Part shown: one piece after another, positions 1-9,206 of the stretch
Position numbering within the stretch: the stretch's first letter is position 1
Layout of the letters: each line of letters opens with the position of its first letter
Origin: Blastocatellia bacterium
GTDB taxonomy: Bacteria; Acidobacteriota; Blastocatellia; Pyrinomonadales; Pyrinomonadaceae
Assembly: GCA_003168335.1 (NCBI GenBank)
Contig: PMSM01000009.1
Span: 62,001 to 126,000 of the forward strand
Reading direction: 5' to 3'
DNA: 64,000 bases
Program-made: the position numbers and the translations under genes
The notes under the pieces: generated by a model
Told to the model about the DNA's origin: nothing
Seen by the model: the letters and a program-made list of their open reading frames with translations, nothing else
The model's database searches: none

Positions 1-426
1 GCCGGTGATGACGGTCAAGCCCAGCACTGCCGTCAGGACATTCACCGACAAGGCGAGATACAACTCAGCAGCCAGGATAAGCGCAATTCCGAAACACAGC
101 GCCTCGAGGGGAAAAAGCCGGCCCGTCGGCAGCGGCCGCTCGGCAGTGCGATGCATCAGACCGTCGAGGTCGCGCTCCATAAATTGGTTCAGCGTCGCCA
201 GGCCGGATGAGAGCAAAGCGATCCCAATCATCGCGTGCGTGAAGGTCAGGTAATTGACCGCGCCGCGCGAGCCGAGGCAGAAGCCGGCGGCCGAAGTCAG
301 CACGATCAGGAAAGTGATCCGCGGCTTGGTCAGTTCAATATAGGCGGCTACGCGGGCCTTCGCGCGCGGTGGCGCGCCGGCTTCGGCAACAGCGTTTGGA
401 TGCAGCTCTATCGCAACAGTCTTCAT
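1..426 (-). CDS. ctaB: Protoheme IX farnesyltransferase (heme O synthase), partial
   Basis: Adds a farnesyl tail to heme b to give heme O, an integral-membrane step toward heme A for aa3-type oxidases. Translating the minus strand from the ATG at 426 gives 142 residues open to the window edge. They include TKPRITFLIVLTSAAGF and the prenyl-diphosphate binding signature NQFMERDLDGLMHRT, followed by RPLPTGR; these are hallmark UbiA/CtaB motifs. The C-terminal half lies beyond the left edge. It follows ctaA by about 70 bp on the same strand, so the two heme A genes are probably co-transcribed and oxidase genes may follow outside the window. The family assignment is firm. Confidence 0.93.
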   Translation of the reverse strand, partial: MKTVAIELHPNAVAEAGAPPRAKARVAAYIELTKPRITFLIVLTSAAGFCLGSRGAVNYLTFTHAMIGIALLSSGLATLNQFMERDLDGLMHRTAERPLPTGRLFPLEALCFGIALILAAELYLALSVNVLTAVLGLTVITG

Positions 427-495
427 AAAAACACTTACTTCTTACTTTTGGTTTCGAATGCTTGGAAAACTCTGAGAACCTTTTGCGCCGATCGC

Positions 496-1410
496 CTAAG
501 CCGGAGCGAGGACATATTCCTGGCGATCTATGCGCAGCAGCCGGAACACTCTCAATGTCAAAACGATCGTGGTGGCAAAAACCAGCGCCCCGCACGCGAC
601 GTGGGCCACCGTCACCGAGATCATCGGAGTAAGCGGCTGCGGATCGTAGGGCGATGCCGCGCGTGTAATGTATGCGGCCAGACCCAGGAGCAACTGAATA
701 AACAAAAACGTCACCGCGACCAACGCCGGCCTTGTCAGATATTTCTCAGTCCGGTGCCGCAACCACACAGTTGCTACAGTGGCCCCCAACACCAGTGTGA
801 CGACGATTGCGCCTCCCACATGAGCGAGCAGCAAAGCCGTCGGCAGATCCTGGTCCCACGTCGCTGAGTGGCGCAACGTTGCACCAAGCACCAGCTGGGT
901 AAGAATCACCGCCAAAGCCACCACGCACAACGCGCGAATCGAAACGCCCTCGCCGTCTTCGGTGACGCTGGAATCCGGTGTCACCCAACTGCGCGAGGTA
1001 AACACGGCCAGACTAACCGTAATGAGAAAGAACAGCTGCGCCAGCGTCGCGTGCGCCGCTGAAACAACCAGAGGCAAATTCATCTTCACCGTCAGACCGC
1101 CGAGCAATCCCTGGGCGATTACGCCACCCAACGCGATCCAGCCGAGGCGCTTCACCCACGAACGGCGCTCGCGCACCTGCAGGTAAATCGCCAGCGCGAT
1201 GGTTAGCAGCCCGACGGCCGTGGCTACTATGCGGTGGCCGTGCTCCCAAAAAAGATTGCCGACCATCTTGGGAAAGAATGTCCCGTTAGATCGCGGCCAA
1301 TCAGACGTAGCCAGGCCAGCGTCGTGACTGGTGACATTCGCACCCGCAATTATAAGAAAGAACGTCGCGCACGCTACCAGCAACGCGAAGCGATGAACAC
1401 CTTTGGACAT
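496..1410 (-). CDS. ctaA: Heme A synthase (COX15/CtaA family)
   Basis: Oxidises the C8 methyl of heme O to a formyl group to make heme A in the cytoplasmic membrane. The protein has 304 residues, usual for the family, and about eight hydrophobic helices. The N-terminus carries GLATSDWPRSNG and LFWEHGHRI (E56/H57), matching the conserved Glu-His of the first four-helix bundle. Further helix histidines occur in VSAAHATLAQ, LLLAHVGGA and TVAHVACGA, as expected for heme ligands. It lies between a cupredoxin lipoprotein and ctaB on the same strand. No truncation is visible. Confidence 0.93.
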   Translation of the reverse strand: MSKGVHRFALLVACATFFLIIAGANVTSHDAGLATSDWPRSNGTFFPKMVGNLFWEHGHRIVATAVGLLTIALAIYLQVRERRSWVKRLGWIALGGVIAQGLLGGLTVKMNLPLVVSAAHATLAQLFFLITVSLAVFTSRSWVTPDSSVTEDGEGVSIRALCVVALAVILTQLVLGATLRHSATWDQDLPTALLLAHVGGAIVVTLVLGATVATVWLRHRTEKYLTRPALVAVTFLFIQLLLGLAAYITRAASPYDPQPLTPMISVTVAHVACGALVFATTIVLTLRVFRLLRIDRQEYVLAPA

Positions 1411-1425
1411 AAAACTTTCGGATTG

Positions 1426-1483
1426 CGAATTTGCGATTGCGGATTGAAAAGCCGTTCAGCTCCAATCCGCAATTCGCAATTCG
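1426..1483. repeat. AT-rich inverted repeat in the ctaA leader
   Basis: Arms at 1426-1446 and 1463-1483 are near-complementary (about 19 of 21 positions) around a 16-base loop, and a further related half-copy follows at 1484-1496. It occupies nearly all of the gap between the cupredoxin lipoprotein and ctaA. It could act as a hairpin in a joint transcript, but it may be only a dispersed intergenic repeat. Similar AT-rich sequence lies at about 7230-7330 between the two cytochrome b genes. Confidence 0.6.
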
Positions 1484-1498
1484 AATTTCGCAATTATC

Positions 1499-2374
1499 TT
1501 AGTGCTTCATCGGCATCGGGAATTCGATTGCCGGCAACATCTGCAACGAACTGGGCTGTCCCAGAGCGCTGGCGCCGAACGAGAAGTCAGCCGGAGCCGA
1601 TCCCTTGGCCGGAACGGTCACTTCCATTGTCTTCTCAGTCCCGTTGGCTCCGCCTTCGTGCCATGCAACCACGGTGTACTTGCCTGGTGGCACGCCCTTG
1701 ATCGTGAAACTGCCATCCTCGGCGCTGACGGCAAAGAACGGATGCTTGGTCACGCCCACATAGGACTTCATCCACGGATGCTGATTACACTTGACCGGTA
1801 TCAGCACCTCGGCAACCGCCAGCTTGTGCGTCATCGACGCGGCGCCGTTGGGTTGCGACTGGTTCCAGTCGGGATTGTTCTTTGGGGTGAAGTGAATGTT
1901 GTGCGTGGTCGGATCGCTGTTCGTAATCGTGATTGGCTGATTAACCATCACGCCCAGGACGTGCGGCTTATAGTGACAGCCGTTCTGATCCAAAGCGGCC
2001 GGCGTTGCAGGCGTCTCGAATGTCCAGTCGCCGATCTTGCTGCCGTCAGCCAACGTTCCACTCTTGATGTACACATATGTGTTGGCCAGCTTGCCGTCCT
2101 TGATAGCCCAATCCTCCGTCGTCAGGTTGGGACTCTTGGCAGTACAAGCAGCATCGGCCGAAGTGTCGATCTTCTTGGCTTCCGGCGCGGCGCCAGTGTA
2201 CGAAATCTTACCGGTGATGGTGCCTTCGTCGCCCTTAGCGACGAATGGCTTCCCACTCTTGTCGCCCGTGTTCGTATTGTCGTCGGTCTTGGCCCCACCA
2301 CATGACGATGCCAGAGATAACAGACTCAGCGTGGCAATCAAGCCCAGCCACAATCGCGCGCGTTTGCTAAACAT
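1499..2374 (-). CDS. Cupredoxin-like lipoprotein with regulatory-like beta-sandwich
   Basis: Probable periplasmic copper electron carrier anchored by lipid. The N-terminus is a lipoprotein signal ending LASSC (Cys25), followed by a Thr/Asp/Gly linker. The core has a type-1 copper ligand pattern: His158 in TTHNIHF, then Cys196, His199 and Met202 in KCNQHPWMKSY. It runs into a carboxypeptidase-regulatory-like stretch (DGSFTIKGVPPGKYTV). The ATG at 2374 has a good Shine-Dalgarno (AAGGAG) just upstream. It sits between the octaheme cytochrome and ctaA, so a role passing electrons between complex 1 and an oxidase is plausible; that role is inference. A paralogous cupredoxin is encoded at 38510-39091. 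Confidence 0.8.
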   Translation of the reverse strand: MFSKRARLWLGLIATLSLLSLASSCGGAKTDDNTNTGDKSGKPFVAKGDEGTITGKISYTGAAPEAKKIDTSADAACTAKSPNLTTEDWAIKDGKLANTYVYIKSGTLADGSKIGDWTFETPATPAALDQNGCHYKPHVLGVMVNQPITITNSDPTTHNIHFTPKNNPDWNQSQPNGAASMTHKLAVAEVLIPVKCNQHPWMKSYVGVTKHPFFAVSAEDGSFTIKGVPPGKYTVVAWHEGGANGTEKTMEVTVPAKGSAPADFSFGASALGQPSSLQMLPAIEFPMPMKH

Positions 2375-2492
2375 AATTTCTTTACTCCTTCAGATTGAAA
2401 AATGACTTCAAATTTTGACGACCAAGCATACCCTAGTTAGTACGTGAGGGATAGCCTGAAACCCTCGATTAATATTCGTTCCCGAACCAGGA

Positions 2493-5400
2493 TCAATGCC
2501 GCCGATCTACTCGATGAGCGTGGCGCAGTTGCGCCAAAGTCCGTGGCCCTCGCCCCGATTGTGCGCGTCCAGCGATTACCCGGTCGTTACCGCTCCCGGT
2601 TCTGACACGGTTGCGACCCGTTTTCTGTGGCGCCGGTGGCGCAGCCGGCGCCTTTTGCGGCGCGGGGGACGCGGACAACAGGCGCTTTTGCTCATCAGGC
2701 GTCATCAAAAACATGTAACGCACCAATAGTCGTGCGTGATCGTTGTGATAACCAACCACATCCGACGGCGGGTTCGGCAGGTTGACCACCCAACGATCCT
2801 GATCCTTCTTGAACAAGCCTGACGGCATCGCGGTGCCCGGGGCAATCTGTGCGGGATCGAGCAACCAACGGAACGTCCACTCCGGCTTCAACCTTTGCGA
2901 AGCTAACAGGAAGTTCGGGGCGATGGCTTTCGCGTCGTGCGTTGGCTCGCCGGTGATGTGACACTTCAGACAGGGCGTGCCCGAAACGAAAATGTTGCGC
3001 GCGATCGACTTCTCAGAGTCGGTCATGGGATCCATCGGCTCCTTAATGTACGGATCGTTCTGCGACGAAACGGCCATAAAGAACCGCACCAGCACCCGCA
3101 ATTCGTTTGGCGAGAAGTTAAACGTCGGCATGTGCACTTGCAGATACGGGCGCACGCCGTTGCGATTCGCGCCGGGCTGTGGCTGCAACTTGCCGGCACT
3201 TTGATCGTTCGCGACCCCAGCCGGTTTAGCTGCCGCGGTCGTCGCCGGCGATGATGCCGGTGCGGCCGATGTCGATGAAGGCTGGGTCGATTTCTCACCT
3301 GCCTGCATCAACGAAGGGTCCTTCAGGAACTTCATCAACCAATCAGGATCGACCCGCGCGCCTTCGCTGGTGAGCTGCGGCGGCAGAAACTCCTTCTGAC
3401 TTTGGTAGAACGGCAGCGAATAGAGCCCCGCACCGCTCATCACCGTTGGGTCCGCGGAATTGTTATAGACGCTGACCTGTTGGCCCGGTTGCAGCACATG
3501 GCAACCCATGCAGTTGTATTTCTTGATTACCCACCAACCGTTTTGGATGTCCTGGCGACGCTGATCAGGCGGATTATAGAAGAGTGAGGCCGGCACATTC
3601 GCGCCTTCTGCACCCAGACTGCCGAGCAAAAGCGTCGTCAAGCCCGTCCGCCATTCCTCGGTAAGATACGGCTTCGGCATGCGCAGGCGATCTTTCGACT
3701 CGAGGTACTGCGACTTGCCGGTGTCATAGATTTTGGGATCGGACAGCTTGTGCTCAAAGAACCCGCGGTGGTTGTACCACTCCTGTTCTTTGTCCTTCGG
3801 ATGCAGCTTAAGCGGGTCGCGTCCATACTCGGCATCCTGGGTCAGCAAAGCAAAGTCGAGACGCTCGAGCGGAGTCGCACCTTCGGTCGTCAACTCTTTT
3901 CCAATCCGCTGTTCTTCCTCGAAGCCCTTGATTTCATGGCAGCCGGCGCAGCCATACTGTTTGATCTCGGCCTTCCCTTCCTCGGCCAACTTCGGATCAT
4001 CCATGTATGAAGTATCAGCGGCCGCAGCAGGAGACGAAAGCGAGAACAGATAGGTCGCGATGTCGCGCGCATCCTGTTCAGCGAGCCGCAGGTTCGGCAT
4101 CACGGTCATGTTCTGTACCTGGAGCTCGGCGCCGTCGTTCGGACACTTGGAATGCAGTTCGGTATCAAAGAGAAACGGCAGACCATGTTTCGAGTAATCT
4201 TCCGGCGTCAGGTCCCGGTGTTCTTTCGGGCAATAGGGGGCCCAACGTTCGCGCGGGTTATAAATCCACCGCACGATGTAATCATAGTTGTCCTTCTCGC
4301 CAACCTTGCTCAGGTTCGCGGCAAACGTGCCGCCCATCTTGTTGTCTTCTTCACCGATTGAGTGACAGGCGAGACAGCCGCGAGATTCGAACAACTCCTT
4401 ACCGTGGTTCTTGTCTCCCTGCTGTTGCGGCGGAACTTTGCCATCGAAACTTTGCTGCCACAGATAAGCCGCGACTGCCTTGAGATCATCGTCGCCATCT
4501 TCATCGACCGAGAAGCGCCAGAACGTCGGCATCTTCGTGCCCGGACGAAATGCCTGCGGCTCCTTCAGCCAGATCGGAATCCATTCCTTGCGCAATTTCA
4601 GCCGCACGTCCTTGAGATTAGGGCCGACCTTCTTCTGATCCTGCTGGAGGTAACGCGTCTGCAGGTTCAGTTCGTCAATCCGCGCGGCCAATTGACTGTT
4701 AGCCACCCGCAGCGAATCAGCATGGGCCAAAAGGCGCTGTACTTCCGTATCGTCGCTCGCGCCGGCACTGCCCTCAGTGTCCAGTCTGGCCTGGCGATCG
4801 TTGGCCGTAATCTGGTCCTGAAGCTGACTGATCATCTGGCGCGCGTTTGTCAGCGCATCACTCTCGCGATCGAAAGCTTCCATGCGATGACACCCGACGC
4901 AACCGCGCTGGTAGAACAAGTCCTTGCCCAGATTCAGGGTGTCGGCGCCCTGCGTCACGCGGTCGTTGGCATGGCACATCTGGCAGCCGGCCTCGGTGTT
5001 CTCTTTATGAAAGAGCGGATGCAGCCAGAACGGGTTCTGACCGTGGCCTTTGACGACGCCGGTGGTTGCGCGGCCATTGCCGCCATGACAAGCCGTACAG
5101 CCAAACTTCTCAGGGTTGTGAATCTGCAAGAGCTCTTTGCGCGGATGACTGACAAAAGCCGCCGCCAGATCGTCTGGCTTCTTGCCCGGCCCACCGGGCG
5201 CCATGTCAGACGCTTTGATGTTGATCGGTTCACGCGTGCCCAGATGGCAGACCTCACATCGATCGACTATGCCGTACTGGTTCACGTTGATCTGGTGACC
5301 AAGAATCGTGTAGTCGAAAGAGTTTTCGTTCTTCTTGATCAGGTCGTCGATGCTCCTTTGCGGCAGCAGGCTGACGTGGTTTTTCAGATATTCGTCGCGC

Positions 5401-6065
5401 TTCTTGGCCAACTCACTGGGCTGTTTCGTCAACTCGGCCTTTTGCCCCAGAACTTTCGCTTTTTCCTCTCGCAAACCATTAAACGTCTCTTCAAGCTGGG
5501 CATAGTTCATCTTCTGCGAAGTGGACTTGCCGCCTCCGTCCGCAGGCAGATCGACGGTAACGACTTCCTTCTTTTTCTCGTCGAGCTGGCTGGTGTAACG
5601 CTTGCGCCAGAAATCGCTGGGCGCCGTTTCTAACTTGTAAGTAATGACCACGATGCGGCCGCGCTGGTTCTGAAACGGCTCAGTTACCGAATCGAGCTTC
5701 GCCTGCACCTGCTTAACCCGCTGATCTTTTTCCGCGATTTCCGGTTTGACCTTATCGAGCGCAGCTTTGGCTTCTTCATCCAGTTGCTGATATTCAGGTG
5801 TTTCCTTTACGTCGGCTTCCGACTTGCCCGCGTCCCTGCGAATGCTCTTGAGGTAGGCCGTGTAACGCTTGACGAATTCCTGCTGCATACCTCTCCACGG
5901 ACGCTGGCCAAATCCCTCGTCGTACAGGGCCCAGCCGGCGGAGAAAATCAACAGCAACGTACAGACGAGGAGGATCGCACTCGTCGAACGGCTGACGATC
6001 GGATCGCGTTGCGGCTCCGCTTCTTTCTTTACCAGGGATTCGATCGGTTCCGGAGATTCTGCCAC
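2493..6065 (-). CDS. Membrane-anchored octaheme c-type cytochrome of Rieske/cyt b complex 1
   Basis: Very large (1190 residues) cytochrome c, probably the electron-accepting subunit of the adjacent quinol:cytochrome c reductase. One N-terminal transmembrane helix (about 29-47) precedes a charged coiled-coil-like stretch (about 90-230). Eight CXXCH sites follow at residues 270, 323, 361, 389, 564, 706, 852 and 1032. A second coiled-coil-like insert lies at about 400-475 and an Ala/Pro/Ser-rich linker at 925-965. Met-containing segments such as KMPTF and HMPTF could supply axial ligands. The last 35 or so residues are basic and low in complexity, so the true C-terminus may be disturbed. It follows subunit IV by 37 bp. 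A shorter octaheme paralogue with a similar first-four-heme layout is at 32415-34529. The exact family name is not known to me. Confidence 0.85.
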   Translation of the reverse strand: MAESPEPIESLVKKEAEPQRDPIVSRSTSAILLVCTLLLIFSAGWALYDEGFGQRPWRGMQQEFVKRYTAYLKSIRRDAGKSEADVKETPEYQQLDEEAKAALDKVKPEIAEKDQRVKQVQAKLDSVTEPFQNQRGRIVVITYKLETAPSDFWRKRYTSQLDEKKKEVVTVDLPADGGGKSTSQKMNYAQLEETFNGLREEKAKVLGQKAELTKQPSELAKKRDEYLKNHVSLLPQRSIDDLIKKNENSFDYTILGHQINVNQYGIVDRCEVCHLGTREPINIKASDMAPGGPGKKPDDLAAAFVSHPRKELLQIHNPEKFGCTACHGGNGRATTGVVKGHGQNPFWLHPLFHKENTEAGCQMCHANDRVTQGADTLNLGKDLFYQRGCVGCHRMEAFDRESDALTNARQMISQLQDQITANDRQARLDTEGSAGASDDTEVQRLLAHADSLRVANSQLAARIDELNLQTRYLQQDQKKVGPNLKDVRLKLRKEWIPIWLKEPQAFRPGTKMPTFWRFSVDEDGDDDLKAVAAYLWQQSFDGKVPPQQQGDKNHGKELFESRGCLACHSIGEEDNKMGGTFAANLSKVGEKDNYDYIVRWIYNPRERWAPYCPKEHRDLTPEDYSKHGLPFLFDTELHSKCPNDGAELQVQNMTVMPNLRLAEQDARDIATYLFSLSSPAAAADTSYMDDPKLAEEGKAEIKQYGCAGCHEIKGFEEEQRIGKELTTEGATPLERLDFALLTQDAEYGRDPLKLHPKDKEQEWYNHRGFFEHKLSDPKIYDTGKSQYLESKDRLRMPKPYLTEEWRTGLTTLLLGSLGAEGANVPASLFYNPPDQRRQDIQNGWWVIKKYNCMGCHVLQPGQQVSVYNNSADPTVMSGAGLYSLPFYQSQKEFLPPQLTSEGARVDPDWLMKFLKDPSLMQAGEKSTQPSSTSAAPASSPATTAAAKPAGVANDQSAGKLQPQPGANRNGVRPYLQVHMPTFNFSPNELRVLVRFFMAVSSQNDPYIKEPMDPMTDSEKSIARNIFVSGTPCLKCHITGEPTHDAKAIAPNFLLASQRLKPEWTFRWLLDPAQIAPGTAMPSGLFKKDQDRWVVNLPNPPSDVVGYHNDHARLLVRYMFLMTPDEQKRLLSASPAPQKAPAAPPAPQKTGRNRVRTGSGNDRVIAGRAQSGRGPRTLAQLRHAHRVDRRH

Positions 6066-6102
6066 TGTTTATGATTCCCTATTTATGATTCGTGAGCCGC
6101 GT

Positions 6103-7221
6103 TCAGACATTGAACCACGGAGTCACCCACACGTATTTGATCGTGAATACCAGACGCAAGAAAAGCTTGACGGGCATCGCCAGCAGCACGCTCACCGCAA
6201 AAAACTGGAACGTCATGTATTGCAGGATGCTGGTATTTGCCAGCAGCTTTAGCTCGAACGGATCAGGAAGCTTCGCCCAGGCCCAGAACCGTTTCGGTGA
6301 TATGAGATAGCTGAATCTAAACGGCCCCTTCCTCATCAACCAATGGAAGAACAAACCACCCAGAATGAAAAATCCACTCACCACCAGGAACCCGAAAATG
6401 CCTCTCACCCATGGCAGCAGGCTTAAATGATTTGCGAAGTTCTCGGGGGTTACCCCCAGTATTTCGTGCAGATCTCTATTGCGATCAAAGACCACTGTAT
6501 TGTGGTCCCAGGTCTGGCCGGGCCAGAACCAGATCCAGCCGGGCCCGCGAATAAACGTGCCGATCACGATCAGCAGAATCCACATCAGAAAGCCCCAGCT
6601 AAACATGTTCACCGCAAAGCGTCTCTGCCTGAGCGTGTAATATCCGTTGCCGAGCGGATTCGAGTCGACATACGGAAATACCATCAATCCGATCATGATA
6701 ATCGAGGGCATGACCACGCCGGCAATCCATGGATCGAAGTAGACAAGCATCTCCTGCAATCCCAGGAAATACCACGGCGCCTTCGACGGATTCATGGTCA
6801 GATTGGGATTGGCCGGTTCTTCCAGCGGGGCGTTCAGAGCGATCGACCAGACATATAAAATGACCGTCACTATGACGGCCGCCAAAAACTCAACGCGTAC
6901 CAGATAGGGCCAGACGTGCAGTTCCTTGGCCCAACCCGGCCGCCACGGCTCGACCTTGCGATGATGCGTCTTGGCCAGCTTGGCATCGCCTTCCAGTTCA
7001 ACGATCAAATTGTCATTAGATTTGGCTTGCTTGACTCCCAGCCAGGTAAAGAACGGAACCAGGAAAAGCATGGCCACGATGGGGACATTGTCAGGCGCGG
7101 AAACGATCTTCCAGATCTGATGCCAGTCCTGAACAGAGTAGACCCAAAGGCCGACCAGGACTACGGCCACAATCAGCCCGATCAGCTTGTTGCGACGCGA
7201 ATTTGGCTTTGGACTCTCCAT
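6103..7221 (-). CDS. Cytochrome b C-terminal domain / subunit IV-like protein, complex 1
   Basis: Carries the C-terminal half of cytochrome b, which helps form the quinol oxidation site. About 372 residues from the ATG at 7221 (MESPKPNSRR); an in-frame ATG at 7257 exists but adds only an unconserved leader. The quinol-site loop reads [16 protein letters not shown], standing where PEWY is found in b6f and bc1. At least six hydrophobic helices are present, more than the three of a minimal subunit IV, with the extra ones at the N- and C-termini. It lies between cyt b (upstream) and the octaheme cytochrome (downstream). Confidence 0.88.
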   Translation of the reverse strand: MESPKPNSRRNKLIGLIVAVVLVGLWVYSVQDWHQIWKIVSAPDNVPIVAMLFLVPFFTWLGVKQAKSNDNLIVELEGDAKLAKTHHRKVEPWRPGWAKELHVWPYLVRVEFLAAVIVTVILYVWSIALNAPLEEPANPNLTMNPSKAPWYFLGLQEMLVYFDPWIAGVVMPSIIMIGLMVFPYVDSNPLGNGYYTLRQRRFAVNMFSWGFLMWILLIVIGTFIRGPGWIWFWPGQTWDHNTVVFDRNRDLHEILGVTPENFANHLSLLPWVRGIFGFLVVSGFFILGGLFFHWLMRKGPFRFSYLISPKRFWAWAKLPDPFELKLLANTSILQYMTFQFFAVSVLLAMPVKLFLRLVFTIKYVWVTPWFNV

Positions 7222-7340
7222 AGTGACGTGTTTCAAATCTCGAATCTGAGATCTCAAACAAAAATCAGCCGTCTAATCTGAATCTCAGATTCCAAATCAA
7301 ATGTCCAATGACAAATCGAAAAATCTGAAATGGAAAATGT

Positions 7341-8264
7341 TCACTTCTTCTTCGGCGGTCTCATCTCAGACTCGAGCATCACCGGCGCCGGACCTGAGAT
7401 ACCGCCGTCCTTGCGTATGCGCCAGAAATGCACCGCCATAAAGATCGAAGCCACCAGCGGAATTCCGATGCAATGCCAGATATAGGCGCGCAGCAGTGCG
7501 TTTGCATCGACAATCGATCCCCCCAGAAGACCGAACCGCACATCGTTGTAAGGTGTCAGACCAAGTTGTGGGCCAAACGGTCCCTCATTACCAAACATCG
7601 GAGTCGCGCGGGCCATGTTGGTTCCAACCGTGACCGCCCAGAATCCAAGTTGATCGTCCGGCAACAGGTATCCGGTGAAAGAAAGCAACAGAGTCAGCAC
7701 CAGCAGCACAACCCCGACGCACCAGTTGAATTCGCGGGGCTTCTTGTAAGAACCAGTGAGCACCACGCGAAACATGTGCAGCCAGGTCGTAATCACCATC
7801 AAGTGCGCGGCCCACCGGTGCATGTTGCGGAGAAGTTTGCCGAATGGCACGTCGTGTTCGAGATAAAGAATGTCGGCAAAGGCCTGAATCTTGGTGGGGT
7901 GATAGTAGAACATCAGCAACACGCCGGTGAAGGTCAGCACAATGAAGAGATAAAACGTGATCCCACCCATGCCCCAGGTGTATTGATAGCGCACTGCGTC
8001 GCGATTAATTTTCGCCGGATGTAGATGAAGAAAGACGTTGGAAAGAATCGCCAGGCTCCGATTGCGCGGATCGGAACGTTGGTGGGAAACGCGAAAGATC
8101 GATTTCCAAACCTGAGTTTGCTGCGGGTCCTTGTAGTCCTTGGCCTCTTCGAGGGCGCGATCCTTCAATGCCGCCGCAGTTTCTTTGGCGCGCTCAACCA
8201 AACCGACATTGGCTTTCTCGCCGGTTAGCTGCTGGGTTTCTTTTTGATCCTTCTGGTCAGCCAT
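7341..8264 (-). CDS. Cytochrome b6-type N-terminal subunit, complex 1
   Basis: Heme-b-binding half of the quinol:cytochrome c reductase, 307 residues with about four transmembrane helices after a hydrophilic N-terminal extension of about 75 residues. Helix B holds HRWAAHLMVITTWLH (13 residues between the outer His). Helix D holds HCIGIPLVASIFMAVH with 14 residues between His, the b6f-type spacing. The loop after helix C reads GYLLPDDQ where LPWDQ is usual; the paralogue at 35216-35959 keeps LPWDQ. The Rieske gene lies 32 bp upstream, so the operon order is Rieske, cyt b, subunit IV, octaheme. Confidence 0.92.
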   Translation of the reverse strand: MADQKDQKETQQLTGEKANVGLVERAKETAAALKDRALEEAKDYKDPQQTQVWKSIFRVSHQRSDPRNRSLAILSNVFLHLHPAKINRDAVRYQYTWGMGGITFYLFIVLTFTGVLLMFYYHPTKIQAFADILYLEHDVPFGKLLRNMHRWAAHLMVITTWLHMFRVVLTGSYKKPREFNWCVGVVLLVLTLLLSFTGYLLPDDQLGFWAVTVGTNMARATPMFGNEGPFGPQLGLTPYNDVRFGLLGGSIVDANALLRAYIWHCIGIPLVASIFMAVHFWRIRKDGGISGPAPVMLESEMRPPKKK

Positions 8265-8296
8265 TGTTTAAGAGGGCGTCATTATAATTGCATCGG

Positions 8297-8914
8297 CTAG
8301 AGCGGGATGTATGCTCCCGGATCATCGAAGTGACCTACCTCGCCTTTCGGCTTTTGGAACAGACGGCTTACGTCCACCACGATCTGTCCTTCCGCGTTCA
8401 ACTCAACGTGCGCCCGATCCATCGGCCGCGGCGCCGGTCCTTCGAAATTAATCCCCTCGCTGTCATAACCGCTGCCGTGGCAGGGGCACTTGAACTTGTT
8501 CTCGCTCGCTTTCCAATCCGGCGTACAACCAAGGTGCGTACAGCGGGCGTAAATAACGAAGACCCGATCTGAAGTCTTATCTACCCAGATACGATATTGC
8601 TGCTGGTACTTGGTATCAACCCCCAGAGCATAATCGCTGGGAAAACCAACCTTAAAGGTGCTGGCCGGCTCAGTAATTGACCGCGGCAAAAAGAACCGGA
8701 TGAATGATAGAAAACAATATCCCAGGAAGGCAGCGACGCTCGCCCAAATGATCATTCGCCGGGTCTTGAAGACCTTCGGCTCGGGCGCGGATTCGACCAC
8801 GACCGCCGGAGGTCGTCCGGCAGGCTTAACCACAGCCTTCGGCGCCGGTGGCGTGACGGCGGTCGCCGGTGGCACGGCAACGGCTGAACTCTCGTCCTTC
8901 AAATTGCTCTCCAC
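8297..8914 (-). CDS. Rieske 2Fe-2S protein, complex 1
   Basis: Transfers electrons from quinol at the bc/b6f Qo site to cytochrome c. The protein has 205 residues: a Pro/Ala/Val-rich N-terminus, one transmembrane helix (about 50-75) and a soluble Rieske domain. Cluster ligands are CTHLGC and CPCHGSGYD, the standard C-x-H and C-x2-H pair plus the disulfide cysteines. It is the first gene of the minus-strand respiratory operon, with a candidate promoter upstream. A second Rieske gene is at 35969-36475. Confidence 0.95.
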   Translation of the reverse strand: MESNLKDESSAVAVPPATAVTPPAPKAVVKPAGRPPAVVVESAPEPKVFKTRRMIIWASVAAFLGYCFLSFIRFFLPRSITEPASTFKVGFPSDYALGVDTKYQQQYRIWVDKTSDRVFVIYARCTHLGCTPDWKASENKFKCPCHGSGYDSEGINFEGPAPRPMDRAHVELNAEGQIVVDVSRLFQKPKGEVGHFDDPGAYIPL

Positions 8915-8995
8915 TTACAGAAAACCTCCACCCCTGACCAATCGATTTCCGGCTGACGCTGCGCTCACACTTCAACGCCGGGGATTGCGTCGAAA

Positions 8996-9001
8996 ATTAT
9001 A
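8996..9001 (-). promoter_or_regulatory. Candidate -10 box for the complex 1 operon
   Basis: On the minus strand the sequence reads a perfect TATAAT preceded directly by TG, about 80 bases upstream of the Rieske start. No convincing -35 is seen at 17-18 bases, so it would act as a -10-dominated promoter. It lies in the 292-bp divergent gap between the Rieske and glutaredoxin-like genes, where nothing else was recognised. The consensus match alone is weak evidence. Confidence 0.3.
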
Positions 9002-9206
9002 CAATTCCCCGCGACACAGGGATTGATGTCTCTGTGAAAACCGATTTAGCCTTGTTCACTAGAAGTGCAGCCGCGCCCAATAGAGTTATAAACTGACGCA
9101 ACAGTCGACTTTTATACAACTTTCGCGGCGGCGTTGGCAAGAGGATAGTTAATATTATATCGACGCCCCCGTTCGGCAACCAATACCTAACCGAGGAGAA
9201 AAAGAA

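Noticed and set aside
235-867. 210-residue plus-strand open frame over ctaB/ctaA
   Set aside because: It is opposite two genes with firm family motifs and has no domain of its own.
8997-9179. 60-residue minus-strand open frame upstream of the Rieske gene
   Set aside because: No ribosome site, no recognisable motif, and it overlaps the candidate promoter.
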